Assembly (NCBI GenBank): GCA_947489685.1
Contig: CANLEM010000006.1
Span: 248,001-312,000, forward strand
Length of the DNA stretch: 64,000 nucleotides
Direction of reading: 5' to 3'
DNA from: an uncultured Aquimarina sp.
Lineage (GTDB): Bacteria; Bacteroidota; Bacteroidia; Flavobacteriales; Flavobacteriaceae
The notes below the pieces were generated by a model. The model was not told where the DNA came from. It searched no databases and worked only from the letters and a program-made list of their open reading frames with translations. Position numbers and translations under genes: made by a program. This document shows, one piece after another, positions 39,208 through 47,803 of the stretch (positions are counted from its first letter, which is position 1; each line of letters begins with the position of its first letter).

Positions 39208-39834
39208 CTACTTTTGAAAAACAATTACGTCCTTCTTAATTTGGACTGCTCTAAATCCAAACGCAGATGTAATCCACTCTAGAGTGTCATTAGAATAAAA
39301 AAAGACATGGGTAGGGTCATTTTTATACCACCAACTCTTAAAATCAATTGAAGAATTATAAAGACTGGTTTTGCAATATAATATGCCTTTTGGCTTTAAT
39401 AAAGAGTGCAAAAGCTTAAACTCTTTTTTTGGATTAAAAAAATGCTCCATAACCTCACAACACACAATATAATCATATGTCTTCTTTAGGGCATTTGTGT
39501 TTGGATCAAAAAAAGGATCATAAGTAGTTATATGATATCCTCTTTTTCTTAAAAGTGAAGTAATTACTGGGCCACTTCCGGCACCAAAATCTAACCCGTG
39601 GTGATCTGCTTCGAATGTTTCTAAAACAGATGTAACTATAGGCGATGCAAATTTTTGGTAACCAAGATCATTAACATCATTTTGGTGAAGCTGATATCTA
39701 CCCTTTTCATCTTCTGCAGAAAGAAAATGTTTAGGATCTAAACAAATACCCTTACATACTGGGCATTTGAAATATTTTCTTGTGTGTATTTCAGAAAATT
39801 CTTCTGTTTTTGATGCACAAAGAGGACATCGCAT
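39208..39834 (-). CDS. SAM methyltransferase with N-terminal zinc ribbon
   Basis: A 208-residue protein. The N-terminus carries a zinc-ribbon pattern: C3 and C6 (MRCPLCASK), then C24 and C27 (KCPVCKGIC). A class I methyltransferase domain follows, with LDFGAGSGPVITSLL as SAM motif I and YDYIVCCEVMEHFFNPKKEF as the later motif. Substrate unknown. It starts 5 bases downstream of the DUF349 gene stop on the same strand, so it is probably cotranscribed. Confidence 0.85.
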   Translation of the reverse strand: MRCPLCASKTEEFSEIHTRKYFKCPVCKGICLDPKHFLSAEDEKGRYQLHQNDVNDLGYQKFASPIVTSVLETFEADHHGLDFGAGSGPVITSLLRKRGYHITTYDPFFDPNTNALKKTYDYIVCCEVMEHFFNPKKEFKLLHSLLKPKGILYCKTSLYNSSIDFKSWWYKNDPTHVFFYSNDTLEWITSAFGFRAVQIKKDVIVFQK

Positions 39835-39839
39835 TATGA

Positions 39840-41879
39840 TTACAATTGTTTAATCTTAATTAGTTTGGCTTTCCAAACTTCTAAGTTTTCTTTGTGTTTT
39901 TCTATATTATTTTGAACTTCTTTTACCAATGGATTATCGTCTTTGGCATTTTTAAAGAATTGAAGATTGTTTTCTAATTGGCGAATTTCACTTTTAACGT
40001 CATCAATTTTCTTACGTATAAAACTCCGTTCATTTTGCAACGCTCTATCATCACTTTGGTTAGATAAAGAACTTAACTTATTTTCATACTTAATCATCTC
40101 TGTATCTTTGCGACTTAAATTAAGTTGTTTGAAGAGATTGTCTAGTATTTTATTATATTCAGACTCAATGTTTTTCTTTTTGTACGGCACTCTACCTAAT
40201 GTTTTCCAGACTGCAATATTTTCTTTTATTACCGCTAAATCTGCTTCTGGATCGCCCGAAAGTTTTAACGTAGTTAGTGCTTCTATATGAGCTTGTTTTT
40301 TTTCTAGAGATACTAACTCTTCTTTATTAGCTTCATTTCTTTCGGCATGCAAACGGTCAAAATACCCATTACAAGCATCTTTAAATCTTTTCCAAATTCG
40401 ATCACTATCTTTTCTTGGAACATGACCAATTTTTTTCCAATCTGATTGAATTTTTTTCATTAATGGAGTAGTAGTGGCCAGATCTTCATTGTCCTTATTA
40501 TCTTCCGCAATTTTAATAAGTTCCATTTTCTTATTAAGATTATCAAACTGTTCTTTTTTAAGGTTTTTATAAAACCCATTTTTGTTACGATTAAAATCTC
40601 TAACGGCAGCTTTAAACTCACTCCAGGTTTTTTCATTTACATTAGATGGAACTTTTCCTGCTTTGAAAAATTCTTCCCTTAAACCTTCTATTTCTTTAAT
40701 TTTTTGTTGCCACCCACTATGGTTATTAGGTTGATCCGCAGCTACAGTAATAATCTTATTTATAATTTCTTTTTTGACCTCAAGGTTTACTTCGTAGACT
40801 TTATCTTGTTCTTTGAAATACTTTTGTCGATTTTCATGAATTTGACGAGTTAATGCACTAAATTTTTCCCATATCGGTTCTCTATATTCTTTTCCTACTG
40901 GCCCCAGATCTTCTTTCCACATTTTGTGAAGCAATTGTAATTCTCTAAAAGCTCTATTAACATCTGTTTCTTGCGCCAATTCAGTAGCACGTTCGATGAT
41001 TTTTAGTTTTTGTTCTAGATTATGTTTAAAATCAAGATCTCTGAATTCTCTATTTAGGTGTAGGAAATCATAAAAGTTCTCGGTATGGTGATGGTAAGTA
41101 TTCCAAACCGTATTGTATTTATCTCTAGGAATCGGCCCTGCATTGCGCCATCTTTCCTGGATATTTTTAAAATGATTATACGTTGTATTGATATTTTCAT
41201 CTACATTAAGAAGTCCTTTCAATTCTTCGATCAATTCTAATCTTCTAGAAAGGTTCTCTTGTAGGTCTTTTTTTAGATTTTGATAGTAAGCGTTCCGTTT
41301 TTCTTTATAATCAAAATATACAGAATTAAATTCTTTTTTTATTGGGGTAGAGTAGTAGAAATCAATTATATCACCACCGTCGGCAAGAAATTCTTCCTTT
41401 TTTTGTTCTACTTCTTCATTAAATTTTTCATTAAACTCATTTCTAATCTCATCTACATGTTCCTTAATGGCTTGCACTTTTTCGGTTCTAATAAGATCAC
41501 GAAGTTCTTTAATAAGCTCTTCTTTAGACATCGAATGATAATCTTTCTTTTCTATATCATGACGTTCAATGGTGCTTTCGTCTTCACTGTGTTCGGCAAC
41601 GGCCTCATCCATTTGATTTTGAACATGATTATCCTCTCCAGAAGTTTCTTCAGAAATAGTTTCTTTATTTGTTTCTGCACTATTAGTATCAGGTTCTTCT
41701 TTAAGTTCGTTTGCAGCTTCTTCGGTTATTTCAACAACCTCATTCTCATTGGTATTGGTGTTTGAAGTAGTAGTTTCTTGTTGATCATCTGCATTAGAAC
41801 TTTCTGATTTTTCGTCTAAAGTTTCTAGTTTATTTTCTTTTTCTCCATCTGCTTTTGGCAGGTTATCCAGTGTTGACAT
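39840..41879 (-). CDS. DUF349 coiled-coil protein
   Basis: A 679-residue soluble protein. Residues 1-115 are acidic and low in complexity (runs of Glu, Asp, Ser, Thr and Asn). From about 150 on come repeated DUF349 units of about 70 residues, each with a W near a KxxxxxWK/R core, for example NIQERWRNAGPIPRDKYNTV, LLHKMWKEDLGPVGKEYREP and IQSDWKKIGHVPRKDSDRIW. The last 100 residues are coiled coil. The function of the family is not established. It has no membrane segment and lies between aroE and the zinc-ribbon methyltransferase gene. Confidence 0.85.
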   Translation of the reverse strand: MSTLDNLPKADGEKENKLETLDEKSESSNADDQQETTTSNTNTNENEVVEITEEAANELKEEPDTNSAETNKETISEETSGEDNHVQNQMDEAVAEHSEDESTIERHDIEKKDYHSMSKEELIKELRDLIRTEKVQAIKEHVDEIRNEFNEKFNEEVEQKKEEFLADGGDIIDFYYSTPIKKEFNSVYFDYKEKRNAYYQNLKKDLQENLSRRLELIEELKGLLNVDENINTTYNHFKNIQERWRNAGPIPRDKYNTVWNTYHHHTENFYDFLHLNREFRDLDFKHNLEQKLKIIERATELAQETDVNRAFRELQLLHKMWKEDLGPVGKEYREPIWEKFSALTRQIHENRQKYFKEQDKVYEVNLEVKKEIINKIITVAADQPNNHSGWQQKIKEIEGLREEFFKAGKVPSNVNEKTWSEFKAAVRDFNRNKNGFYKNLKKEQFDNLNKKMELIKIAEDNKDNEDLATTTPLMKKIQSDWKKIGHVPRKDSDRIWKRFKDACNGYFDRLHAERNEANKEELVSLEKKQAHIEALTTLKLSGDPEADLAVIKENIAVWKTLGRVPYKKKNIESEYNKILDNLFKQLNLSRKDTEMIKYENKLSSLSNQSDDRALQNERSFIRKKIDDVKSEIRQLENNLQFFKNAKDDNPLVKEVQNNIEKHKENLEVWKAKLIKIKQL

Positions 41880-42018
41880 TATGTGAACGTTTATGTTTGT
41901 CTGAGCTTAATCTATGACTAAGATACTAACATATTAGAAAACCTCAAAGGGATTAGAGGGATTTAGGATTTACTTAAAGGTAATTTAAGTAAGAATTTTA
42001 TGACAAAATCTAAACTGA

Positions 42019-42750
42019 CTAGGTATTCCAGATTTCCCAGGCTTTTTCTGCTTGTAAGATTAACATTTGTAATCCATTAGAAACTTTAGCCCCTTTTTCT
42101 TTTCCTTTTTTCATGAAAACGGTTTCATTGGGATTGTAAATTAAATCATATAACACATGATTTTGTGTGATATATTCATAAGGAATATTTGGGTAGTTTT
42201 CTATATCAGGGTGTGTTCCTAGGGGAGTGCAATTTACGATGAGCTTATATTCTTTGATAATATCTTCATCAAGATCGCTATAGTTTAATTCATTAAAATC
42301 GGGATTTCTAGAAACAAATGTATAATCAATTTCTAATCGATTTAAAGAATAAGCTATGGCTTTTGATGCGCCTCCTGTACCAAGTATCAATGCCTTTTTT
42401 ATGGTTGGGTTAAGAAGAGGTTTTAAAGATTCACTAAAACCATAATAATCACTATTATATCCTACTAATTGATTGTCATCTTTAAACTTAATCACATTAA
42501 CGGCTCCTATCTCTTTGGCAATGGGATCTAATTCATCTAGATGAGCAATAACTTCTTCTTTATAGGGTATGGTTACATTAAGACCGGCTGTGTTTTGTTC
42601 ACTAATTATTGTCTTAAACTCATCAATTTGTTTAAGGTCAAAGTTCTTGTATTCACAGTCTAAGTTTTCTTTTTCGAATTTATCCGAAAAAAAACCTCTA
42701 GAAAACGAATACCCTATATGTTTACCCAAAAGGCCGTATACTTTTGTCAT
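42019..42750 (-). CDS. aroE: Shikimate dehydrogenase
   Basis: A 243-residue NADP-dependent enzyme reducing 3-dehydroshikimate to shikimate in aromatic amino acid synthesis. The substrate domain has YGLLGKHIGYSFSRGFFSD and NVTIPYKEEV with the catalytic Lys; the nucleotide domain has ALILGTGGASKAIAYSL. The start is set at the ATG at 42750 (MTKVYGLLGKHIG). It overlaps the DUF368 stop by four bases (ATGA). The frame stays open upstream, but only within the DUF368 gene. Confidence 0.94.
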   Translation of the reverse strand: MTKVYGLLGKHIGYSFSRGFFSDKFEKENLDCEYKNFDLKQIDEFKTIISEQNTAGLNVTIPYKEEVIAHLDELDPIAKEIGAVNVIKFKDDNQLVGYNSDYYGFSESLKPLLNPTIKKALILGTGGASKAIAYSLNRLEIDYTFVSRNPDFNELNYSDLDEDIIKEYKLIVNCTPLGTHPDIENYPNIPYEYITQNHVLYDLIYNPNETVFMKKGKEKGAKVSNGLQMLILQAEKAWEIWNT

Positions 42751-43772
42751 TTTGAAATTTTGATAGTTCTTTTGCCGTACCATTCTAGCCATAAGACAAC
42801 ACCAATACCCACTAATATGAAAAATACACCGATAAAGGTTTCTAAAGAAGCTATATCTGGCCAATAACGGTCATAATTATCCAAGATGGGGTTTCCTGAT
42901 GCATCAATAAGTTCATTTCCTAGATAGTCAAGCTTATACATTTTAACTTTCCATGGCCAGACAACTCCAAGCGAACCAGTTATGAACCCAATTATAGAGG
43001 CAAAAGTTGCTGTTTTGTATCTTTTTAATACATATCCCAAAAAATGAGACAAAGTAACCAAGCCGGTTAATGAACCTATGCTAAAAACAACCAATACTTT
43101 TAATAGTCTTATTCTTTTAGCATTATCGATAAAAGAAAAATCCCATCGTATCAAATCGGCAATAGTATCATATAGTGCATTTACAGAATCGACCAAAAGA
43201 AGAACGTAATTGCCTAAAAGAATAAGAATAAAAGAACCGGATAGCCCTGGCAAAGTCATTCCTGATACTCCAACAATTCCACAAAAAAATACAAAAATCA
43301 AGTTGTCATTTTCTCTGGCCGGATCCAGTAAACTAATGCTTATCCCTGCTATGGTACCCAAAGTTATTAAGCATATATTTCTTTTGCTCCAATCATCAAA
43401 ATCTTTTATAATATAATAAATTGAACCTAAGATCATACCAAAAAAAGAGGCCCATACATAGAGTTCATAATGAATAATCAGGTAGTCAAGAATTTTCGAA
43501 ACACTAAAATAACTGATGAGCATTCCTAAAATAAGTAGCCCAAGAAATTTACCATTTATATACCTCCAGAAGCTTTTAAATCTAAAATTTATGAAAAGCT
43601 TAAACGCTTTGAAATTTACTTTTTGCAGCGAGTAGATAAACTCTTCATAAAAACCTGCTACAAAAGCTACTACTCCGCCAGAAACACCAGGTACTTTGTT
43701 GGCGGCACCCATTGCCAAACCTTTGATAATTAGAAAAATCTTATCGGTAAAAGTTCGGGTACTTTGTTGCAT
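42747..43772 (-). CDS. DUF368 membrane protein, second copy (PopT-like)
   Basis: A 341-residue integral membrane protein with about eight hydrophobic segments. DUF368 motifs are GLAMGAANKVPGVSGGVVAF near the N-terminus and MTLPGLSGSFILILLG in the middle, an inverted-repeat arrangement. Recent work on DUF368 proteins (PopT) showed that members recycle undecaprenyl phosphate across the inner membrane; that role is plausible here. It starts 3 bases after the neighbouring DUF368 gene and overlaps aroE, so it is cotranscribed with both. Confidence 0.85.
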   Translation of the reverse strand: MQQSTRTFTDKIFLIIKGLAMGAANKVPGVSGGVVAFVAGFYEEFIYSLQKVNFKAFKLFINFRFKSFWRYINGKFLGLLILGMLISYFSVSKILDYLIIHYELYVWASFFGMILGSIYYIIKDFDDWSKRNICLITLGTIAGISISLLDPARENDNLIFVFFCGIVGVSGMTLPGLSGSFILILLGNYVLLLVDSVNALYDTIADLIRWDFSFIDNAKRIRLLKVLVVFSIGSLTGLVTLSHFLGYVLKRYKTATFASIIGFITGSLGVVWPWKVKMYKLDYLGNELIDASGNPILDNYDRYWPDIASLETFIGVFFILVGIGVVLWLEWYGKRTIKISK

Positions 43773-43775
43773 AAA

Positions 43776-44741
43776 TTAGTTTGCTTTTTTCACTGCAAGG
43801 CGTTCTAAGATAAGAATTAATAAAAAACCTATAACCACAAAAAATAAAACCCAAAGTATTTTGGTGTCACCATCAAAATGGTTGGGTAGAATGCTTTTTT
43901 CAATGAAAGGAACTTGTAAACCTTCAGAATTTGTTCTCCAGGAAAGCACTTTTTTCCAAGGCCAAATTTTATTAAGAGAGCCAATCATAAATCCAGTAAG
44001 TATGGCGAGTGTAATATTTTTATGCTTCTGAAACATCCAATTTAATACTTTCGAAAATAATTTTAAACCAGTTATGGCACCAATGGCTATAAGTGACAAT
44101 TTAATAATTGCCTGAAACAAAATATCAAAATCCAAATTAATTAACCCTTCTCTAAATTGATTGAGAATATTGATAAAAGTCTGGTAAGCTCCTAAAATTA
44201 GTAAGATAAATGCTCCTGATACTCCCGGTAAAATCATTGCGATTATAGCAATAAAACCACAAAATATAAGATACCAATTGCTATCTGGAGAGGCCAAAGG
44301 TTCTGCAATTGTTATAAAATAAGAAACTATTGCGGCTATTATAATGCCAATCCATACTTTTGGATTCCATTCCGAGATTTGTTTTCCTATGTATACTATA
44401 CTGGCTAGTACAAGGCCAAAGAAAAACCCCCAAAGCAATAAAGGTTCATGATGAAGAAGCCATTTTATGAGTTTGGCTAATGATAGTATACTGATAGCGA
44501 TACCTAGAAACAGAGTAGCTAAAAATGAGAGATTATATTTTTTCCATGAATTTTGAAAACCTTCTTTTTTCCAAGTAGAAAAAAAAGAGAAATCTAATGA
44601 ATTGATGGTCCCGATTAGTTCTTCATATATTCCTGATATAAAGGCAATAGTTCCTCCGGATACTCCTGGAACCACGTCGGCCGCACCCATGGCAAGTCCT
44701 TTTATCGAAATAATTAGGTAGTCCTTAAGACTTCTTTGCAT
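43776..44741 (-). CDS. DUF368 membrane protein, first copy (PopT-like)
   Basis: A 321-residue integral membrane protein, paralogous to its downstream neighbour: GLAMGAADVVPGVSGGTIAF and MILPGVSGAFILLILG are in matching places, and both end in a WPWK-containing segment and a last membrane helix. By family it is a candidate polyprenyl-phosphate translocase, feeding the carrier back for peptidoglycan and surface-glycan synthesis. The overall similarity of the two copies is moderate by eye, so this is an old duplication. Confidence 0.85.
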   Translation of the reverse strand: MQRSLKDYLIISIKGLAMGAADVVPGVSGGTIAFISGIYEELIGTINSLDFSFFSTWKKEGFQNSWKKYNLSFLATLFLGIAISILSLAKLIKWLLHHEPLLLWGFFFGLVLASIVYIGKQISEWNPKVWIGIIIAAIVSYFITIAEPLASPDSNWYLIFCGFIAIIAMILPGVSGAFILLILGAYQTFINILNQFREGLINLDFDILFQAIIKLSLIAIGAITGLKLFSKVLNWMFQKHKNITLAILTGFMIGSLNKIWPWKKVLSWRTNSEGLQVPFIEKSILPNHFDGDTKILWVLFFVVIGFLLILILERLAVKKAN

Positions 44742-44830
44742 TCCTATTTATTTTTGATGTTCACGATCAAAAACAAATGTATGCATTTTTGAAAAGAATC
44801 GAGGTAGAAAAAAACGAGTCTTTTGATTAA

Positions 44831-46222
44831 TTATTTATATTCTAAAATAATATTTTTAACCAGGGTAAGATTGAAAATCTTTTCAAAAAGTTCTTCTAAA
44901 ACGATATGATATTCATAATCTGCCTCAAGCGCTTTTCTGATATGATATTCACCCTTTTCATAATCTTGCGCTTCATAATATAATCCTGCCAATCGATACT
45001 GCACTTCGGCATTATCAGGATAAAACTCAATAGCTTGAAACAAATTTTGTATCGCGGCATTAGACTCTCCCAAAAACCTTAAAATATCTGATCTGTTTAA
45101 CCAGGTTTCTAATTCATAATTACCTAGTTCTAATGCTTTACGATACCCGCGTTCTGCTTCTTCAAAAAAGGCAAGCTTATTATTTATTTTTGCATATCGT
45201 TTCCAGTATAAAACATTTTCGCTATCAATATTAATTGCTTTGTTGGTGTAATACAAAGCTTTTTGATAGTTGCGTTTACGCATATAATAATCTGTAATAG
45301 CAATCCAGCCTTTGTCTAATAAAGGATCTTCGTGTACCGTTTTGGAGTAATGTTGAATCGCTAAATCATCATGCCCTAGTCTTTCAAAACATTTTCCTAT
45401 TCTAAGTAAAGCAAAAGAAGTAGGGTCATCTAATTCTAAGGTGATTCTATAATTCTCTATTGCTTCGTTGTATCGTTTTAATTTTTCTAATACTTTTCCT
45501 TTTTCAAGGTATGCTCCAATAAAGTACTCATCACTTATAATAGCAAAATCAAAAGCAGCCAGTGCTTTTTCATATTCTTTTAAATCAAAATATTGCTTTC
45601 CTACTTGATGCCATGCCACCTCGCAATATGGGTTTTTATTAAGAAACATATTTAAGTACTCAATAGCTTCTTCATGTTGCTCCAAAAAATCAAAGCAATA
45701 AATTACATTATATAAGGCTGAGTAGTCTTGATCATCGGTTTCTAAACACCTCATGAAGTTGACTTTTGCATTTTCAAAATCATCCATGAAGAGGTATTCC
45801 ATTCCGATAAGTGAATATACATCTGCAGGATCATTGGTATACCCCAAAGCTGTTGTTAATAGTTCTATTGCTTTAACATGGTCATTTTGTTTAGAAAGTA
45901 TGTTGGCTTTTTGGATATATATTTCTTCATTCTCAGGTTCTATAGCATGTAATTGAGCTAATAAACCATCTGCTTTATCCAAACGATCTTCGAATACAAG
46001 TACTTCTACTTGTAGTAATTTTAAATTTACAGAAGATGGATGTTGAGAAAGCCCTAGAGAAATTGCCTTTTTGGCTTTGGCGATCTTTCCGTTTTCCAAA
46101 TAATGATGAATGATAGACTCAAACTCATCAGAATCAAAAAACTTAACATCATTGGATCTCAGCATAGACTCATATCGAGTAATTGAGAAATTATGTTCTT
46201 CTTCTTCGTGGTTAAATTTCAT
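44831..46222 (-). CDS. Tetratricopeptide repeat protein
   Basis: A 463-residue soluble protein made almost wholly of about eleven TPR units from residue 35 on, for example AIEYLNMFLNKNPYCEVAWH, KALAAFDFAIISDEYFIGAY and AIQNLFQAIEFYPDNAEVQY. No signal peptide, membrane segment or catalytic domain is seen, so it is a cytoplasmic scaffold of unknown partner. It is in the same orientation as the DUF368 genes but separated by about 90 bases. Confidence 0.85.
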   Translation of the reverse strand: MKFNHEEEEHNFSITRYESMLRSNDVKFFDSDEFESIIHHYLENGKIAKAKKAISLGLSQHPSSVNLKLLQVEVLVFEDRLDKADGLLAQLHAIEPENEEIYIQKANILSKQNDHVKAIELLTTALGYTNDPADVYSLIGMEYLFMDDFENAKVNFMRCLETDDQDYSALYNVIYCFDFLEQHEEAIEYLNMFLNKNPYCEVAWHQVGKQYFDLKEYEKALAAFDFAIISDEYFIGAYLEKGKVLEKLKRYNEAIENYRITLELDDPTSFALLRIGKCFERLGHDDLAIQHYSKTVHEDPLLDKGWIAITDYYMRKRNYQKALYYTNKAINIDSENVLYWKRYAKINNKLAFFEEAERGYRKALELGNYELETWLNRSDILRFLGESNAAIQNLFQAIEFYPDNAEVQYRLAGLYYEAQDYEKGEYHIRKALEADYEYHIVLEELFEKIFNLTLVKNIILEYK

Positions 46223-46545
46223 ACACGTTGATTAAAGATGCTCAATAAATCCTGATAATGGCAATGAAAAACTCTTTCTGTTTTCCCCAACAAAAAAGAA
46301 TAATTAAAACTCCAATACTTCATTTATTTTCGCATTATTGATTTCCTCAGTATTAAAATTACAAATGAAATTGAATGTTTAAACTTCGAAAACCAATTGT
46401 TTTTAACAAACTAATTAACAAAATACGTACCATACATATAATGTGGGAGTTTTGTCATTTAAGACCTGCCATTAATTAATAAGGATTTGTGAAAAAGAGG
46501 AGAATAGTACTTAAATATATGCTTTTTTTGAATAAAATCCTATTT
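46223..46545. other. Intergenic stretch, nothing recognised
   Basis: This 323-base AT-rich gap lies between the TPR gene start and the aminotransferase stop. I see no tRNA, strong hairpin, repeat or credible small gene. An 11-codon frame at 46518-46553 follows an AGGAG-like sequence but runs into the aminotransferase 3' end and is not credible. Confidence 0.6.
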
Positions 46546-47742
46546 CTAAGGTAGACTTGTTTGTTCTTGAATTTGGTCTAGAACGGCTAGGATTATCTTA
46601 CAGCCTTCTTTAATTTCTTCTCTGGAGATCGTTAAAGGGGGTGTTATTCGTATTGCTTTGGGCTCAAAAAGAAGCCAAAATAGGATAAGCCCTTTTTCTT
46701 GGCTTTCTAGTACAATTTTAGTTGCTATTTCTGCAGAAGAGACTAGTATAGCAAGCATAAGCCCAAGACCTCTTATTTCTTTAATTAAAGGATGTATTAA
46801 TAAAGACCGTATCAATTTTTCTTTTTCGAGAGCCTCTGCCATTAAGTCACTCTGTGTGATTTCTTGTAATGTTGCCAAAGCGGCAGCTGCAATTACAGGA
46901 TTTCCTCCAAAAGTGGTAATATGTCCTAATTTTGGATGATCTTGAAATAAGTCCATCATTTTTGAAGAAGCTGTAAAAGCACCAATTGGGAGACCACCAC
47001 CCATTCCTTTTCCCATTACAACGATATCCGGAATGATATTGTAATTTTGAAAACCGAATAACATACCTGTTCTTCCAAAACCAGGTTGTATTTCATCCAA
47101 AATCAATAGTGCTCCTACCTGATCACAACGATCACGAACTTTTTTTAGGTACTCTTTTTTTGGAGTTATAAAACCTGCTCCTCCTTGTATAGTTTCTAAA
47201 ATTATTGCAGCTGTATTTTCTGTAATTTGGTTAAGATCTTCAGTTTGGTTAAATGTTATAAAACGTACATCGGGTATTAATGGCCTAAAAGCTTGTTTAC
47301 GTTCTTCATACCCCATTACACTCATGGATCCCATCGTATTGCCATGATATGCATGTTTTGCAGCAATGATTTCACTGCGTCCCGTCACTCTTCGAGCCAG
47401 TTTTAATGACCCCTCGATAGCTTCGGTTCCAGAATTGGTTAAATAGGTTTTTTCTAATGGATAAGGAAGATGAGAAGCCAGTAATTTGGTTAATTCTACT
47501 GCAGGTTTTTGGATGTATTCTCCATATACCATTACATGAAGATACTTGTCCAGTTGGTTTTTGACCGCTTGTACTACCTTTGGATGACTATGTCCCAAAC
47601 TACAAGCAGATACACCAGCCACAAAATCTAGGTATTTTTTACCTTTTTCAGAATAAATATAAGATCCCTTTGCATGCGACACTTCTAGTGCTAATGGGTG
47701 AGGAGTAGTTTGAGCCTGATATGTAAAGAAGTCTTGTTTCAA
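46546..47742 (-). CDS. Class III aminotransferase (acetylornithine/ornithine type)
   Basis: A 398-residue PLP enzyme of the class III family. LDFVAGVSACSLGHSHPKV is the substrate-side motif, LTNSGTEAIEGSLKLAR binds the cofactor phosphate, D216 in LILDEIQPGFGRTG binds the pyridine nitrogen and K245 in VVMGKGMGGGLPIGAF forms the Schiff base. The family covers acetylornithine, ornithine and other omega-amino-acid aminotransferases; no arg gene is beside it, so the substrate is open. The frame has no ATG near the start: TTG at 47742 is the best choice, as upstream there are only five codons before a stop. Confidence 0.9.
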   Translation of the reverse strand: MKQDFFTYQAQTTPHPLALEVSHAKGSYIYSEKGKKYLDFVAGVSACSLGHSHPKVVQAVKNQLDKYLHVMVYGEYIQKPAVELTKLLASHLPYPLEKTYLTNSGTEAIEGSLKLARRVTGRSEIIAAKHAYHGNTMGSMSVMGYEERKQAFRPLIPDVRFITFNQTEDLNQITENTAAIILETIQGGAGFITPKKEYLKKVRDRCDQVGALLILDEIQPGFGRTGMLFGFQNYNIIPDIVVMGKGMGGGLPIGAFTASSKMMDLFQDHPKLGHITTFGGNPVIAAAALATLQEITQSDLMAEALEKEKLIRSLLIHPLIKEIRGLGLMLAILVSSAEIATKIVLESQEKGLILFWLLFEPKAIRITPPLTISREEIKEGCKIILAVLDQIQEQTSLP

Positions 47743-47803
47743 TCTTTTATATATGCGTTAAATCAAGATATACAATAAAAATGCAAAATGGCACAAGCAA
47801 CGA

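Noticed and set aside
41280..41765. 161-codon hydrophobic plus-strand frame opposite the DUF349 gene
   Set aside because: Its Phe/Ile-rich sequence is what the complement of Lys/Glu-rich coiled-coil codons gives; no independent evidence of coding.
42751..42864. N-terminal extension of aroE
   Set aside because: It lies wholly inside the DUF368 gene in another frame, and shikimate dehydrogenases start at MTKVYGLLG.
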